Below, in pieces: positions 22,270 to 34,800 of a DNA stretch of 64,000 nucleotides; within the stretch, counting starts at the first letter, position 1, and each line of letters opens with the position of its first letter. The notes beneath the pieces are model-generated. The model did no database searches, was not told where the DNA came from, and worked only from the letters and a program-made list of their open reading frames with translations. This stretch comes from Lyophyllum atratum. Taxonomy: Eukaryota; Basidiomycota; Agaricomycetes; Agaricales; Lyophyllaceae. Position numbers and translations under genes: made by a program. The stretch covers positions 1-64,000 of the forward strand of contig JACGCN010000075.1 in NCBI GenBank assembly GCA_014905825.1, written 5' to 3'.

Positions 22270-22476
22270 ATGCTCGTCCGCGACGAATCCAGTGCGTCAA
22301 AGACCTATCCTTCCATAATATTATTGACTTCTGTACTAGCAAATTATCGGCGCTCGGCCACGACGGACAGTGTACCTACTTGCTGCCATCTACTATGCCT
22401 GACGTCCACGACGAACAGGGAACCCGTCTCCTGGGTCCGAACGCCCACGGGTGGTATCAGTGCTCGTCTGCGACGA
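22270..22476 (+). repeat. Internal palindrome array 2, upstream of gene F (unit 1)
   Basis: Motif variants are CTCGTCCGCGACGAA (~22273), CTCGGCCACGACGGA (~22351), GACGTCCACGACGAA (~22401) and CTCGTCTGCGACGAA (~22463). They lie between genes E and F, about 280-480 bp before the gene F start, so they could act on its promoter. Confidence 0.7.
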
Positions 22477-22755
22477 ATAGCGGTGGTGAAGTAGGGGTCC
22501 CCGGCACCGGGTTTTCAAGACGTTGCCGTGATTGAATTGCAGGGTCCAGCGATCCGGCCCCGTTGAAGGGTCCAGTGTCGTAACCACGTTTCGATTTTTT
22601 GCCTCTTAGCATCTAGCCTTTAGACACCTTCATCCCTGGTTACCACCACCATCCAAGGCCCTCGCTCGCTGTAACTCCCCCTGGACCTCGTCTCGGACGA
22701 CCAAGAGCTCTCCGCTAAGCCCTAGTAGAGACCTCGAGGTTCCTCGACGTACAAC

Positions 22756-24000
22756 ATGAACAAGCTTTCCCCAGAAATCTTAGAGCATATCATGCAAGAG
22801 ATCCAGGCGGACGATGGGCGCAGTGGCACCTTAGCCCACACGGATGGCGTCCTATCCCTCACCGAGGTCTGCCGATTCCTGAGGCCGATAGCGCAGAGGG
22901 TGTATTACCGCGCCATCACATATGATCCCCACCACCAAAGATTCAACCATACTCTCGCCCTCATTCACACCCCATGGCTGGCAGGCCACGTACAGGAGGT
23001 CACCATCGTCCTGCGCCGCCCATCCCACCTCAGTAAACCCCGGAACTGGCAGCGTGCATTAGGCGACATGCCCATCCTAACAGGCCTTCGACGCGTTAGA
23101 ATCGAGATGACTGCACCCCTGTTCGAGTGGACGTCCGTTCCTACACTCATCCAAACTGCACTCGTTGGCATCATAAGCATGCTAGCTCTCGGCACACTTG
23201 AATTATACCGCATGAGGCTGCCATCCAATTTCTTCTTCGCCCGACTACCAATCCATACGCTGCATCTGGATAGAGTGGAAGTCAGTGGTTCCACCTCAGG
23301 GCTGGCGCCCCCTAGCCGCGACAACTGGGTTAGCACCCTTCGAACGCTTCACTTGCAGGATATGAAAGTGGGGGTAGAACTCAAGACATTGTTTACACAC
23401 CCATCTTCGAGCATCAACGCGTGCAGAATCCTCACCCTCCGAACTAAGGCTAGGCAGATCGGTCCTAGGACAGGGGACTTACAGTTTTTACTGATGTTGA
23501 CGGCTGGTCGTCTGGAGACGTGGCAGCACGTCGACTTCCCCTCGCCGGGTGAAACAAGTGAGTGACTCCGAGATAGAGTCCCATATAGCATCTTCTTACA
23601 TGCGTGACTAGTGACCCTCGCTGTGGATCTTGGAGGACACAAGGCACTTCGCCACGTGGATATAACGTGCCCTCACTTCCAAACCAGCACTGCAGTCCTC
23701 CTTTCGGCCCTGGGATTGGAAGCCCTGAACACCATAGCCGTCAATCTTCGCCCGCAGGACACCGTAACCCTCTGCCTTGGAAGCATGGACGACATTCTCA
23801 AGCAGGTTGACGCATTGGCGCGTTATTCATTGCGATTCACGATGTTAGGGCTAGAGTTCAGTGACACCGATTTCTCCTATATACGAGGATACTTCGAGGA
23901 GCACATGCCAACGTTCATCGCAGGCAATCGGTTGAAGGTTTTTGGTTGTGGTGATGAGTTCTATAATCCCTCCCACCCATCCTTCGTACGAATCATTTAG
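22756..24000 (+). CDS. Gene F: F-box/LRR-like protein (unit 1)
   Basis: Two exons, 22756-23550 and about 23612-24000, join in frame (GET/MTLAVDLGG) across a 61-nt GTGAGT...CTAG intron. The protein is about 395 aa. The N-terminus (LSPEILEHIMQEI ... LTEVCRFLRPIAQRVYYRAITYD, residues 3-57) fits the basidiomycete F-box pattern. The rest has Leu-rich segments with an LRR-like rhythm (LGTLELYRM, IHTLHLDRVEV, LRTLHLQDM), a usual companion in fungal F-box proteins. Such proteins bind Skp1 and select targets for SCF ubiquitin ligases. The target here is unknown. F-box genes are greatly expanded in Agaricomycetes, so this could be captured cargo. It is the last gene in the unit. Confidence 0.75.
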
Positions 24001-24118
24001 AACCTTCCGCCGCCGCACATACTCGAGGTTGGCCGTACTCACTCCCTCCCGTACTCTCCAACAAAAATATGTCGCCTTCAAATCTGTTCCATACCGCAAT
24101 CGTCGACGACGAGTAACT

Positions 24119-24540
24119 TTCGCCGCCGCGCTCATATGTACATACGCGGACGTTGCCCATACCCCACCCCCCCTCCGTACTCGCAAAAAAAAATACCGTA
24201 CCTACCACGAAAAAAATCTTGTACCTACACCAGAAAAAATGCTGTTTCCTTCCGCGAACGTCGACGACGAGTAAGACGCACTGGGCCGTTCGGTATGGCA
24301 ACGGCATGAGACTTCTTCACTAATCATCGTCCCAGCCAACCCAGATCTCGTATCCGGGACTTGTTCGACAGCTCGTCTACGACGCGTAGCCCAACTGACA
24401 AGGTGAATGATACAGTTCTTGACTGACGTATTTGTAACTTACAAGACTCCAAACCCGAAACACGCAGCTCCCATCACCCGTCTCGCCTTCTACTCCTCCC
24501 TTCACTACTTTCACTTGCAGTAAGCCCGGCCCTTGCGCGT
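24119..24540 (+). repeat. 0.4-kb module after gene F (unit 1)
   Basis: This is the second copy of the module at 18415-18809. It differs by substitutions and by an extra CACGAAAAAAATCTTGTACC-like insertion near 24208. It lies directly 3' of gene F and runs into the terminal palindrome array. Confidence 0.8.
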
Positions 24541-24574
24541 CATTGTATTGATGCACAGACTTACAACCAGCTAG

Positions 24575-24803
24575 ACGACGTCCGCGACGAATCCTCGCTG
24601 AGGTCTTCCAATCCAACTTCATGCCCATTTCGTCTGCGACGAATGATAGACATCAGACTCACAGCAGGAAGACGCCAGCGACGAATCCTGGAGGGTCATA
24701 CCCAGTATATCCCATGCCAGTTTCGTCTGCGACGAATGACTTACATATGACTTACTGGGCTGGTCGGATAAATCCAAGTGTTCGCCATTCGTCGACGACG
24801 AAG
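24575..24803 (+). repeat. Right-end palindrome array (unit 1)
   Basis: Motif variants are ACGTCCGCGACGAA (~24578), TTCGTCTGCGACGAA (~24630), a half-site GCGACGAATCC (~24678), TTCGTCTGCGACGAA (~24722) and TTCGTCGACGACGAA (~24788). They are spaced about 45-65 bp apart, ending about 35 bp before the next unit. With the left array (1697-2136), both ends of the unit carry motif clusters. Confidence 0.8.
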
Positions 24804-24832
24804 ACGGCGCCTATGCATTGGATATATGGTGC

Positions 24833-24849
24833 GGGTTGGGTTAGGGTTA
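24833..24849 (+). repeat. Telomere-like junction between units 1 and 2
   Basis: The junction reads GGGTTGGGTTAGGGTTA, about two and a half TTAGGG-type repeats, one of them variant. It is short, so chance in a G-rich neighbourhood cannot be excluded. Confidence 0.45.
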
Positions 24850-24906
24850 TCAGGAGAGATTTATTTCTGACTGGGGTGGAAATTAGGGTTGAAAACTTTT
24901 CGGACT

Positions 24907-25339
24907 GGGGTGCAGGGTTGGGCTGGGATGGGAGCTGGGGTAGGAGCTGGGGTGGAGGGATTGGGTGTGTACGTGGGGTGGGACTTGGGGTAGGGGGATG
25001 GGATGCGTACATAGAGTCGGACTCGGGATGGAGACTTGGGATTGCATACGTAGGGCGGGACTTGGGGTGGAGGGATGGGATGGCGTACGTAGGGTAGGAC
25101 TTGGGATCGAGAGTTGGGATTGCATACGTAGGGCGGGACTCGGACTTGGGGTGGATGGATGGGATGGCGTACGTAGGGTAGGACTTGGGATCGAGAGTTG
25201 GGATTGCATACGTAGGGCGGGACTTGGGGTGGATGGATGGGATGGCGTACGTAGGGTAGGACTTGGGATCGAGAGTTGGGATTGCATAGGTAGGGTGGGA
25301 CTTGGGGTGGATGGATGGGTTGGTGTACGTAGGCTGGGA
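24907..25339 (+). repeat. G-rich 78-bp minisatellite (unit 2)
   Basis: The structure and unit number are the same as in unit 1, offset by 23,649 bp. I see no difference in copy number. Confidence 0.85.
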
Positions 25340-25345
25340 CTCATT

Positions 25346-25784
25346 ACAACCCGGTATGCACATGCACATGCGCACTCTTCGTCCCCGACGAAGGGTGCGC
25401 AACATAGTACAAACTCATATCTATGTGAGCATGGGCCGTCTTCGTCCCCGACGAACGGTAGGCAGTAGGCTCCGCATGTTGAAGCAGTCAATGATATGGT
25501 ATTGCATGCGCCGTCTTCGTCCCCGACGAACGGGGGGCGCTAGCCTCAGAATGTTCGAAAGTATGTATTACAACCCGGTATGCACATGCACATGCGCGCT
25601 CTTCGTCCCCGACGAAGGGTGCGCAACATAGTACAAACTCATATCTATGTGAGCATGGGCCGTCTTCGTCCCCGACGAACGGTGGGCAGTAGGCTCCGCA
25701 TGTTGAAGCAGTCAATGATATTGCATGCGCCGTCTTCGTCCCCGACGAACGGGGGCGCTAGCCTCAGAATGTTCAGGCAGATCA
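25346..25784 (+). repeat. Left palindrome array (unit 2)
   Basis: This is the same 224-bp duplication with six TTCGTCCCCGACGAA motifs. A single G is missing after the last motif (near 25752). Confidence 0.85.
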
Positions 25785-27165
25785 TAATATGCATGCGGTA
25801 CCGTAATCAATACATTCTATTTAACCCCCGTCCAACCGGCACGCATATGTCAAGCCACTTTTGTGATGCCGGCGGCCCTGCGACGAGGTGATTAATGTTC
25901 ATACACGGAACACGATGATAATAGGCTCACGGTAGGCACACTGTTCGTCCTTCATCTGTCTTGATTATGAGTATTATCGTGCCCTTGAAAGAACAACATC
26001 AGGAATAAGCAAGGTAATACTATGACATATGTACTCACATCAGGCATGCGGCTTGTTGACTTTACGCTCCCATAGACCACGCAGCCGTTGCAGGCCCAGA
26101 AAAACACTCGGGTATCAGTCTGAGAAGAATCCAACCTTCAGTACAAAAAGGCAGAGGGAGGGGCCACACTACACACCGGGTATGCGGGCATGGTGAGGAT
26201 GATGGGTACGGGGGGCTTGGGTTCGGTTAGGGTACCCAACAGGTTTTAAGGACGCCAGCTAAGGCGACAATGTGGCCGACTGTCAATAAAATCAAGGGGC
26301 CTTCTGCCGTATCACAGATGACAATAACGTAGGGTTCGTAATACATTCGGAGAGTGGGCTACATGTGCGAAAATGGTAGGGTTAGATTAATACGTTACAT
26401 AAATGGGGTCCGATCGAAGGCTCACCTAAGATAAATCGAGACTGACCCCAGAACGTGAACATACACTCACATGAGTCGTCTCCCGTCTTCGTCGGATGAA
26501 TACGGCCCTTGGGATGCTGAAATATATCAGTATTTACGTGCATAAGCACATCCGTCGTCCCCGACGAAGGGTCGACACTGGCCCCAAGATGAAAATACAC
26601 TCACATACTTGAGAGGGAAAAGGGTGTCTGCGGTTTCGTCCTGGATGAATAGTGCCATCGTGAGCATAAGTAAAATTTTCCGAACCACTTCACAAAGGGG
26701 AGAGGGGTATTCAGATAAGAGGGGAGTGGGAATGTTCGAAACGCGTAGGATGAGCATGAAGAGACGGGAATAAACGTAGAGGTTACCAGCGTACACAGGT
26801 CAGAGTAGCTGGTGGAGCCCCGTGGGCGAGAGAATGCAAGGCGTACATGGGAGGCGTGGATGGATAGGGAGCGGGGGTTACTACAAGGAATAGCGCGCAT
26901 CGCGAGCATAAGTAGCGCCATAGCGAACATAAGTATTGATTTTTGAACAAGGGTTATTGGGAGGGGAGTGGAGATGATCGAGACGACGAGGACGGGCGTG
27001 AAGAGATGGGAATAGATGTACAAGGTTGCCAGCGTACACGGGTCAGAGTATCTGGTGGAGCCCGGTCGACGAGAGAATGCAAGGCGTGCATGGCGTCGAT
27101 TTTAGAGAATAACGCGCATAGCGAGACATAAATGAAAGCTTAGGTGATGTAAGTATACAGTCCTA
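25785..27165. other. Gene-free spacer (unit 2)
   Basis: This equals 2137-3517, with the same imperfect duplication (about 26648-27133). Confidence 0.5.
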
Positions 27166-29899
27166 CTATGCGTCTACGAGGAATATAGGTACTGCACCAT
27201 GCCTTAAGAGTACACGAGGGGCGGCTTCAGCTATTCCTTGCGCGTTCAAGGCGGGAGGGAGGCGTGTAAATGAGCGCAACGACGCCGTCGGCCATATCTT
27301 ATCCTGCTGTGCATCAGGGATCCACTTCCAGTCCCTCACCCTCTTCCAAATCGCCTCCCGAGTATCGTCGACGAGTTCCTTACTGTGCTTGCCATCGTTG
27401 ATGAAGTTCAACCACAGGACGAAGTAGGGGCACTTGGTCCACTGAACACTGCTCTTTGTCTCGAAACCACGCTTCGGAAACATCCACTTGAACGCCCTAG
27501 CCCAGTCGTCCGTGTCTCCATGCTTGTAAGCGACCGCGCGCCACATGTCCGAGAGGGTAAGGTTCTGGTATATGTCCTCCCTGGCTTGTCGCTTCTCGAC
27601 ATCGCTAAGTTTGAGGTAAGACGCGTTAACGGCCCCCTTAGGGTTGGGTGACTTTGCAGCAATGTCGATGAGGAACTGGCGGAATAGGTCGGAAGCGAAT
27701 GTGTCGAGGACTATGGGAGCTTCGTCAGGAGGTGGAGAGAGGCGCTCCTCTACGTCGGAACCGTCATCGTAGGAAGGTGGGGGGAGGACATGGCCTCGAG
27801 CGCCAAGGTGGAATAGGTCTGGCTCTGGTTCGCCAGTCCAGTTGACGTAAGTGACCATCTTCGACTTGCTCGTCGTTGAGCGCGTACGAGCAACGAGGGC
27901 ATGGTCGACAACACCAGTCTTATGCAACTTTCGTTCTATCTCGTTCAAGGGCGCTTTGAACCAGTACTTGAAAGCTGCGCCAAAAAGAACGGGCCCACCC
28001 ATCCGAAGGCGGGGGACGTCACCTATCATCATGCGTCTGAGAAAGACACATCCGTAGGGGTTGTAGGCGACCCTATCGACGACGCGCTGCTCGCCCTCAT
28101 CATCATCCTCCTCCTCCTCCTCCGCTTCCTGTGGAATGGCCCGGAAATACGCCAGAGTGCTACGGTCCACGTCCGCCGCCTCTGTCACAGGGAGTATCGC
28201 ATTCATGAGCATCCTGGCTGCGGCCCGTCCTCGGGACGTGCATGCTGGCCGTTCAGTAACCAGACGCAGCCGGCGGTGAGGGTGAGAGCGTCAGGAAGGA
28301 CTCGCATGGCAGAATTTCCTTGAGCCTGCAGGTCGAAGACTTGGCTGATCGCCATGAGTCTCACAAGGCGAAACGACCTAAAAGTCCAGGCATGTCAGCG
28401 AGAACGTCATAATCGTGCGTAGTCTGACTTACCACCACTCTGCCCGTGTAAAAGAACAAATGCACCTGCGGAACGCCGTTGAGTTGAAACGGACCAACAC
28501 CTCCGTAGCTTTGCTATATGGTACTCGGACCTCGAGACGGGCGCTCGAAGAGTTCGCTCGTTTGGCGGTGTCATAAATAGTGTGTAGACCTTCGATGGTT
28601 CTCGTTGGGTGGTCTGTACCCATGGCTTCCTTGGTCTCAATAAATTTCGCGTGGTGGCCCGCATCTTTGTTAGACACGACAGATTTATCGGTCGTATACG
28701 CCTGTATGTAAGAGACCTCGAACTCGCCTCGCGCTTGAACGCCAGGGGTTGCTCGGAAGCCGCTGAGGGCGGTGAGGTGGCTTGCAGGATCTCGGGCATA
28801 CTGGGAGGAGCCGAGTTCGGTTATTCTTCTGGCGTGGTAGTCGGAGATACGCAACGCCTCTTGGACGACGATGTTATGGGTGGATGTGATCCATTGGAGG
28901 CATCGCCGGTCAGGGCTACTGATCTCGATGGCGACGTCGACATACCAGTCGCCGACTGCGGGGGCAGCGGGAGAGAGATTGGCCTCCCGGATAAACGTAT
29001 CCAGGAAAATCGCCGCGGATGCTGCGTTGACTCGGTGCATGCTCGTGTGCTTGGTCCCCCGGATCGTGTGGAGAATGAAGAAATCCTGCGCCCACTGTTT
29101 ATCGCGATCGTCGACGAAGGGGCTGTTCTGTATTTCCATGCGAATGCGAGCTGCAAGCCGGGGGACGTACTCCTTTGCGACGAGCCTTGTGCCCCAAGAG
29201 TACCCGCCATTCCTGTTCCGAGCTCGGGCGCTCTCCGCGTGGTAAGAACCAGGCCAGTCGGACGCGACTGCGTGCCCGAGCAAGTGCAGGATGGCTGGTC
29301 GTAACCCATTGTTGAACCAATAGGTCCTCTCCGCTTCAGTAGTGAGCCACGCCTGATGACCCTGGCCACGTTCGGGATTCCAGAGGCCGGGGAAGAAGAT
29401 GTGGAGGTGATGACGGTCATTGAACTTCCCGAATTCGAAGTTCGGTATCTTATGATACTCCACGGCGTGGTATTCTATATCACCGTTGGCCTGTCGGCCA
29501 GTTACTTTTGAGAGCTTCACTTTATATATGAAGGGTTCAACGTACTCGTGTATACTGAATGTCGTGCTTTATATGAATGCTCGACTTAAGCGCATACGTA
29601 GGGTGGGGGACAGCGAAGATGCTGATAACACCGTCGACCATTATGTCGGACGCTATACCCAGGAGAGAGTCGTAATCGCGACGGATCGTAAGAGCGTCTT
29701 CCAACTCCACCATATCTTGGAGTGGGTCCATGAAAACCTGCTTCCACTGGCGATCGTCGGCGTCGCGGTATTCGCCGGTGATAGCAAAGCGAATGAAGGG
29801 GTCGGGAGTGTCTTCTCTTTCGTAGAGAGCATTGGCGCGATCGATAAACTGAGTCAGGGTATGGGAGACTTCAGTGTGGTTACTGTATAAATTGGCCAT
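27166..29899 (-). CDS. Gene A, unit 2 (one frameshift)
   Basis: The exon structure is the same as in unit 1. The A-run at the unit 1 lesion has five A here, so the last 348 codons are open from MLMNAILP. A different G is missing in GCGGCCCG near 28222, breaking the frame just upstream. Because each copy is broken at a different homopolymer, the ancestral frame was probably intact, or the breaks are sequencing errors. Confidence 0.65.
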
Positions 29900-30421
29900 G
29901 GTAAAACAGAGCAGGATACGGGTTACGATAGAGGTACGACGGTAGGTACGTGAAGTCGCGAAGTATATATGTTCCATCCAGTAATTAACACACGGCTATG
30001 TATCGAAACCCGGGAAACACGTGGAGGCCCTCCTAGAGAATGATGAGTCAAGGAATGTCGCTCTGAGATTGGACAGACATACCTGGAGATAACAGAAATC
30101 ATGCATGAACGCAGGGAGATAGGCCCTGGAGAGTCACGTCTTCCATATCAGAGGAGAGAAAGAGCCGATGTTAGCGAGCGCGAGGTTAGGGAAGAGGGGA
30201 GAACTTACAGGCATGTTCGGAAACGAGAAGGGCGAGGAAAATTCGTTGGAGCGATTTTGAATACAGAAGTTCCGAGTGCCTTTGGAACGTGGGCCAGCCA
30301 CACCACGAGGAGAGGGAGCGGTAAGGGGTGAGCGGCGTAATATCTATCGGAAAAGGTAATCGTATACGGGGGCGGCTGCGATATCATAGAATGGACTTAC
30401 GAAATGGACGAACGCAGATGC

Positions 30422-31341
30422 TAGATTGTACCTGGGAACGTGGGCTGGGAGGGCAAGGTGCAGAGCGATAGGGTAGATTTCGAACAAAATGAGGCGCGTG
30501 CGGCGCGGGGAATGCGTCCAGGGAACGAGGTGGCGCATGCGATCCGATGTCTTGAAGGGTAGTCGTCCAGGTTTCATGTCCGGGTCCGGGTCCGGGTCCG
30601 GGTCGGTCGCGACTAGAGATGTGGTGCTTGCGAGTCCTCGACAAGCACTGCACCTTTCGTCTACGACGACGGCGAGAGAGAGGGTGAGACAGCTGCAATA
30701 GAATCCTCTAATTGCAGTTGCCCCGCTCCTGGGTAGGCGGTGGACGACGGGTGGGGCAGAGAGCTCATCGTCGACGACGAAGAGATGGGTTATCTGGGAC
30801 TTGTGAGAATTATTCAGATTGTGCACGAGGAGTGCACGTGTCGAGCCGTGGGAATGGGGACTTGCCGAGTCGGAGACGCCTGGACCACGAGGTGCAATTG
30901 CCACGGTCTGGTGATTCCTCGACACGTGCACTCCTCGTGCACAATCTGAATAATTCTCACAAGTCCCAGATAACCCATCTCTTCGTCGTCGACGATGAGC
31001 TCTCTGCCCCACCCGTCGTCCACCGCCTACCCAGGAGCGGGGCAACTGCAATTAGAGGATTCTATTGCAGCTGTCTCACCCTCTCTCTCGCCGTCGTCGT
31101 AGACGAAAGGTGCAGTGCTTGTCGAGGACTCGCAAGCACCACATCTCTAGTCGCGACCGACCCGGACCCGGACCCGGACCCGGACATGAAACCTGGATGA
31201 CTACCCTTCAAGACATCGGATCGCATGCGCCACCTCGTTCCCTGGACGCATTCCCCGCGCCGCACGCGCCTCATTTTGTTCGAAATCTACCCTATCGCTC
31301 TGCACCTTGCCCTCCCAGCCCACGTTCCCAGGTACAATCTA
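30422..31341. repeat. Long inverted repeat (unit 2)
   Basis: This is the same 423-bp arms and 74-bp loop, with its axis at 30881.5. I see no change from unit 1. Confidence 0.9.
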
Positions 31342-31843
31342 TCGCATTTCTCCTTGCTCCTGTAAGTTTTTCCTCTAGTATCACATCCGGCCTCGAATAC
31401 GATTACATGTTCTGATAGATATCATGCCACGCCCTCTCCATGCTGCACAGCCGTCCACTTCGTTCCAGGGCCAGGTACGTGATCCGTTATTTCAATATCG
31501 CCCCTCACCTCGCACCTCGATTTGCTCGTCGACGCCGAACAGACATGTTCCTACCTGAAACTCTGCAGATGATCCTCGTGTATAATTTCGGTGAGTCTCT
31601 CGCATCTTCACGCAGTATTCTTTGACTAATTGTTCCCTCGCAGCCGCATACCCTAAGTCCCTCGTTACGATACCTTCACAGCGTAGCCATATTCGAATAG
31701 ATTAATTTTATGTCCTGAGCCTACAGGCGCTCGCGCTCTGAGAATAGTACATCCTGGTGTAGCGATTTCTGTTATAAACTGCTCTCCCACCTCAAGGCAG
31801 AGACAACTTCTAAAGTTACCCGCCCTACACCCTCTGTCTCGTC

Positions 31844-34800
31844 ATGCCAGCCACACAGCTCCTAGCGCTTTCGTTAAGCTTTATTCGTTGGGTGGCGCCC
31901 CTTGAAACTGGGAAACCTGGCAAGAGCATACCGGCGTCGCCTACGGCCTCTTTCCTGACGACGACAAGAAACTTCCTCGCGGCTGGACTCGACAGAACGC
32001 CGTCGATGTTCAGTCTTACTTCCGCGCATATAGCCTCCTCGCTTCTGAAGACAAGAAGGTGGCCTTTGCCGTCAACGACAAAGGCGGCTCCAAGTACCCA
32101 GGACGCGAGTTCTGGAATAACTGGGTGAACCGTCGCTGGGATTCATGGGGCGTTCATACCATGATCGTGGGGGTGCTGAGAGACCTCGAGATGCATCCCC
32201 TCGATATCATCGTCCGCGACGAAGATATCGACACTTGGCCGAGTGCTGATCACTATATCCCCGCCGTCATCGACCCCGTCGCCTTGAAGCTCTTCGGTGA
32301 AGAGGCTTTTCCTAAGAATTCTACAGCCGTCAAGTCTGACTTGCGCGCGGCCATCCGTATTCTCGTTCAACGATGCTGGAACACCATGCGTGTCCAGATC
32401 TCGACAATGAAGAGCCGCCCGATTGAGATCGAGGCAGCTGCGAAAGCCGCATTCCAAGGTGAGTATTTCATTCTATTAGTACGAACATTTCTAAATACGG
32501 GGTAGATCCTCGAGAACGGCAAGCCCACAAAAGCCAAACTGTCACGCGCTATCCATGCGGTCGCAAAATGGAAAGAGTGCTCCATACTTTTCAACACGCC
32601 CGAAAACGTCGAGAAGGCCGCAGCCATGCTCGCTGATCTTCAGGAGATCATGGAGGGTCTGGGAGCGAAGTTAGATAAACGAGCTCAATCGAAAGGTGAG
32701 CGCGCTGCTGCCTTTACTTTCCTCTGTTGACTAACTTCATGCATAGGAACGTGCAAAGTTTCAGCCGTTGATTTGAAGGACCTTGCCACTGCAGAGGATG
32801 TCACCGATCTGGTACTCATGTACCACGAGTATTTCGAGCGTGATGTGGAGGATGAGGGCGAACCACCGTTGACTAAACCCCCGGCTGATAGACAGGCGCT
32901 TAATGACTCTGGGGGGGACTTCGGCATGGAAGAAGAGTCAGTCATGACATACGGAATGTTGACCGGGTCGTTGGGATTCAGGACGGGCCTTCCGCCGCAG
33001 TTCAACAAACTCCGAGACCGGTTCGGCTCCACGCCTTGGGAGGATGCCGCACCTTTTGAGTGCAAACACCCTCCAGAGAATATCGAGAACCAGCGCCTCC
33101 ATTGGCACCAGGTCGCTGGAACTCGCTCCATCTGCAGAAGCGTGTTCACCAAGGTTGCGGACCCAGCCCACGTCCCCGGCATGCTCATCGGCGACGAAGT
33201 CGGCCTTGGGAAGACAGCGCAGACGCTCACGTTCATAGCCTTCCTGATGCAGGCGATCTGGCTTCAGAAGAATAACAAGAAGCTCCCGAAAATCTTAGGT
33301 GAGATCATCTCCGCAGGTACCATTACTCCCCAAGCGCGTATTGACCTTGTCTTTCAGAAGAACGGCCGTATCTACGTGGTAGCAAGGACATCCCGTCGGC
33401 GCCACATCTGATCGTCTGTCCTGGAACCCTCGTCCCTCAGTGGGTCCACGAATCGAAGGTGTTCTTCCAGCGGAAAGAAGATCGAGATTCTTGTCTACGA
33501 TAGCCAAACCAACGCCGCCGAATTCTGGGGGCCCGATGGTCCTTTGCGTCGTTCGCCTCACGACCCCCCATCACATCGTCATCGTCGCAAGCCATTCCGT
33601 ACGTAACAGGTATACTGTTAGTCTGGAATATTACTGACCACCAACAGGTGCTGTGCAAGGAAATGAACGATAACCACTTCCCGGTGAAGAAGAGGAAGGA
33701 TGTTCGTCCGTGGGATATGCCAACAGCCAAGGGGTCCCTCACAAACACTCTTTTTGGTCAGAAATACCTGACCGTCACCGTCGACGAAGCTCATCACATG
33801 CGAAACATGGGAAGGAAGCATACAGCTATCTTACGGCTGTTGGAGCAGGCAACGATACGGCTTGCTATGACAGCCACGCCCCTCCACACATCCTCGAGAG
33901 TAAGCCGTTTCTGTCGCAACTTGTCATGCCGCCACTGATTATCGTCCTTCCTTCAGGATCTCTCTGCCATGGGCCGTATCGTGGGTCTCCCCCACTTTTT
34001 TCACTGAGGCCGCCTGGCAGGAAGAGAAGGACGATGCTGCGGCAGTGCGGAGGGCGAAGACCCTCGACGACGATGGGCTTACTCTTCACGGCGAGCAACT
34101 TAGTGCTGTGAAACGCCTCCAAGATCACCTCGGCAAAACATTTTCCTCCGGAGGACCACGGATAGCAAGGATTCAGAAGGGAATCCGCTCTTGACCCTGC
34201 CGCCGTTTAAAGAGATAATCGGTGTTGTTTGGAGCTCACGCAAAGGGAAGCTGATATCATCCAACGCCGAGCTGAGTCTGCGAAGGCCTCGTAAGTCACA
34301 CTCTGTCAGTGTATTCTAATACTGACTGTTCAGCAGAATAGAGTCGAGTAGCGCGTCGAGTCTATCGACAACGGTGAGTTTATGGTAGCAAACGACTGTT
34401 CTATGACTCTGACGTATCTCGATTCACAGAGATTCTACCTCGAATACAGGACTGCCGTCGGGTTTGCCAAAGAGGACCCGGATTCCCCCTGGCCATCCTT
34501 CAAGACACTCCAAGAGTGGGCACCCGTCAAGAGCACCAAGATGGAAGTCTGTGCAGAGATCTGTAAACACTACCTCAGCCGTGACGACGTCGGCGACGTC
34601 ACCTTCGCGAATGGGGTGCCTGTCTTCCCAGATATCCCAGCCAACCTCGCGGAGAAGATACGGCAGAACCGGCGCATCATCATCTACTCCGAGTTTTCGT
34701 CCATGGCTCCACTTCTGCAGAACGTGAGTTTTCTCTTCCTGTCGTTGAATCTTGAGTTAACATCTCGCTGCAGGTCCTTGAACTGCACGGCGTGCCGAGC

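Larger units (their letters stand above)
1191..24839 (+). repeat. Tandem unit 1 (23,649 bp)
   Basis: Sequence from 1191 recurs at 24840 and 48524 in the same orientation, with the same genes in the same order. The left boundary is sharp: 1190 and upstream is unrelated to the end of the unit. The unit carries genes A, B, D, E and F, an F-box remnant, a 423-bp-arm inverted repeat, minisatellites and palindrome arrays. I see no terminal inverted repeats and no long terminal repeats at its ends. It may be a large mobile element, a subtelomeric repeat, or an assembly-expanded segment. Confidence 0.9.

Noticed and set aside
1191..24839. LTR retrotransposon, or DNA transposon with terminal inverted repeats
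   Set aside because: No terminal direct repeats are seen apart from the tandem arrangement itself. The two unit ends are not reverse complements, and no reverse transcriptase, integrase or DDE transposase motif was recognised.
1191..24839. Starship-like element with a tyrosine-recombinase captain
   Set aside because: That class is known from Pezizomycotina. No tyrosine-recombinase motif (R...HxxR...Y) was recognised, and the first gene in the unit (A) does not resemble one.
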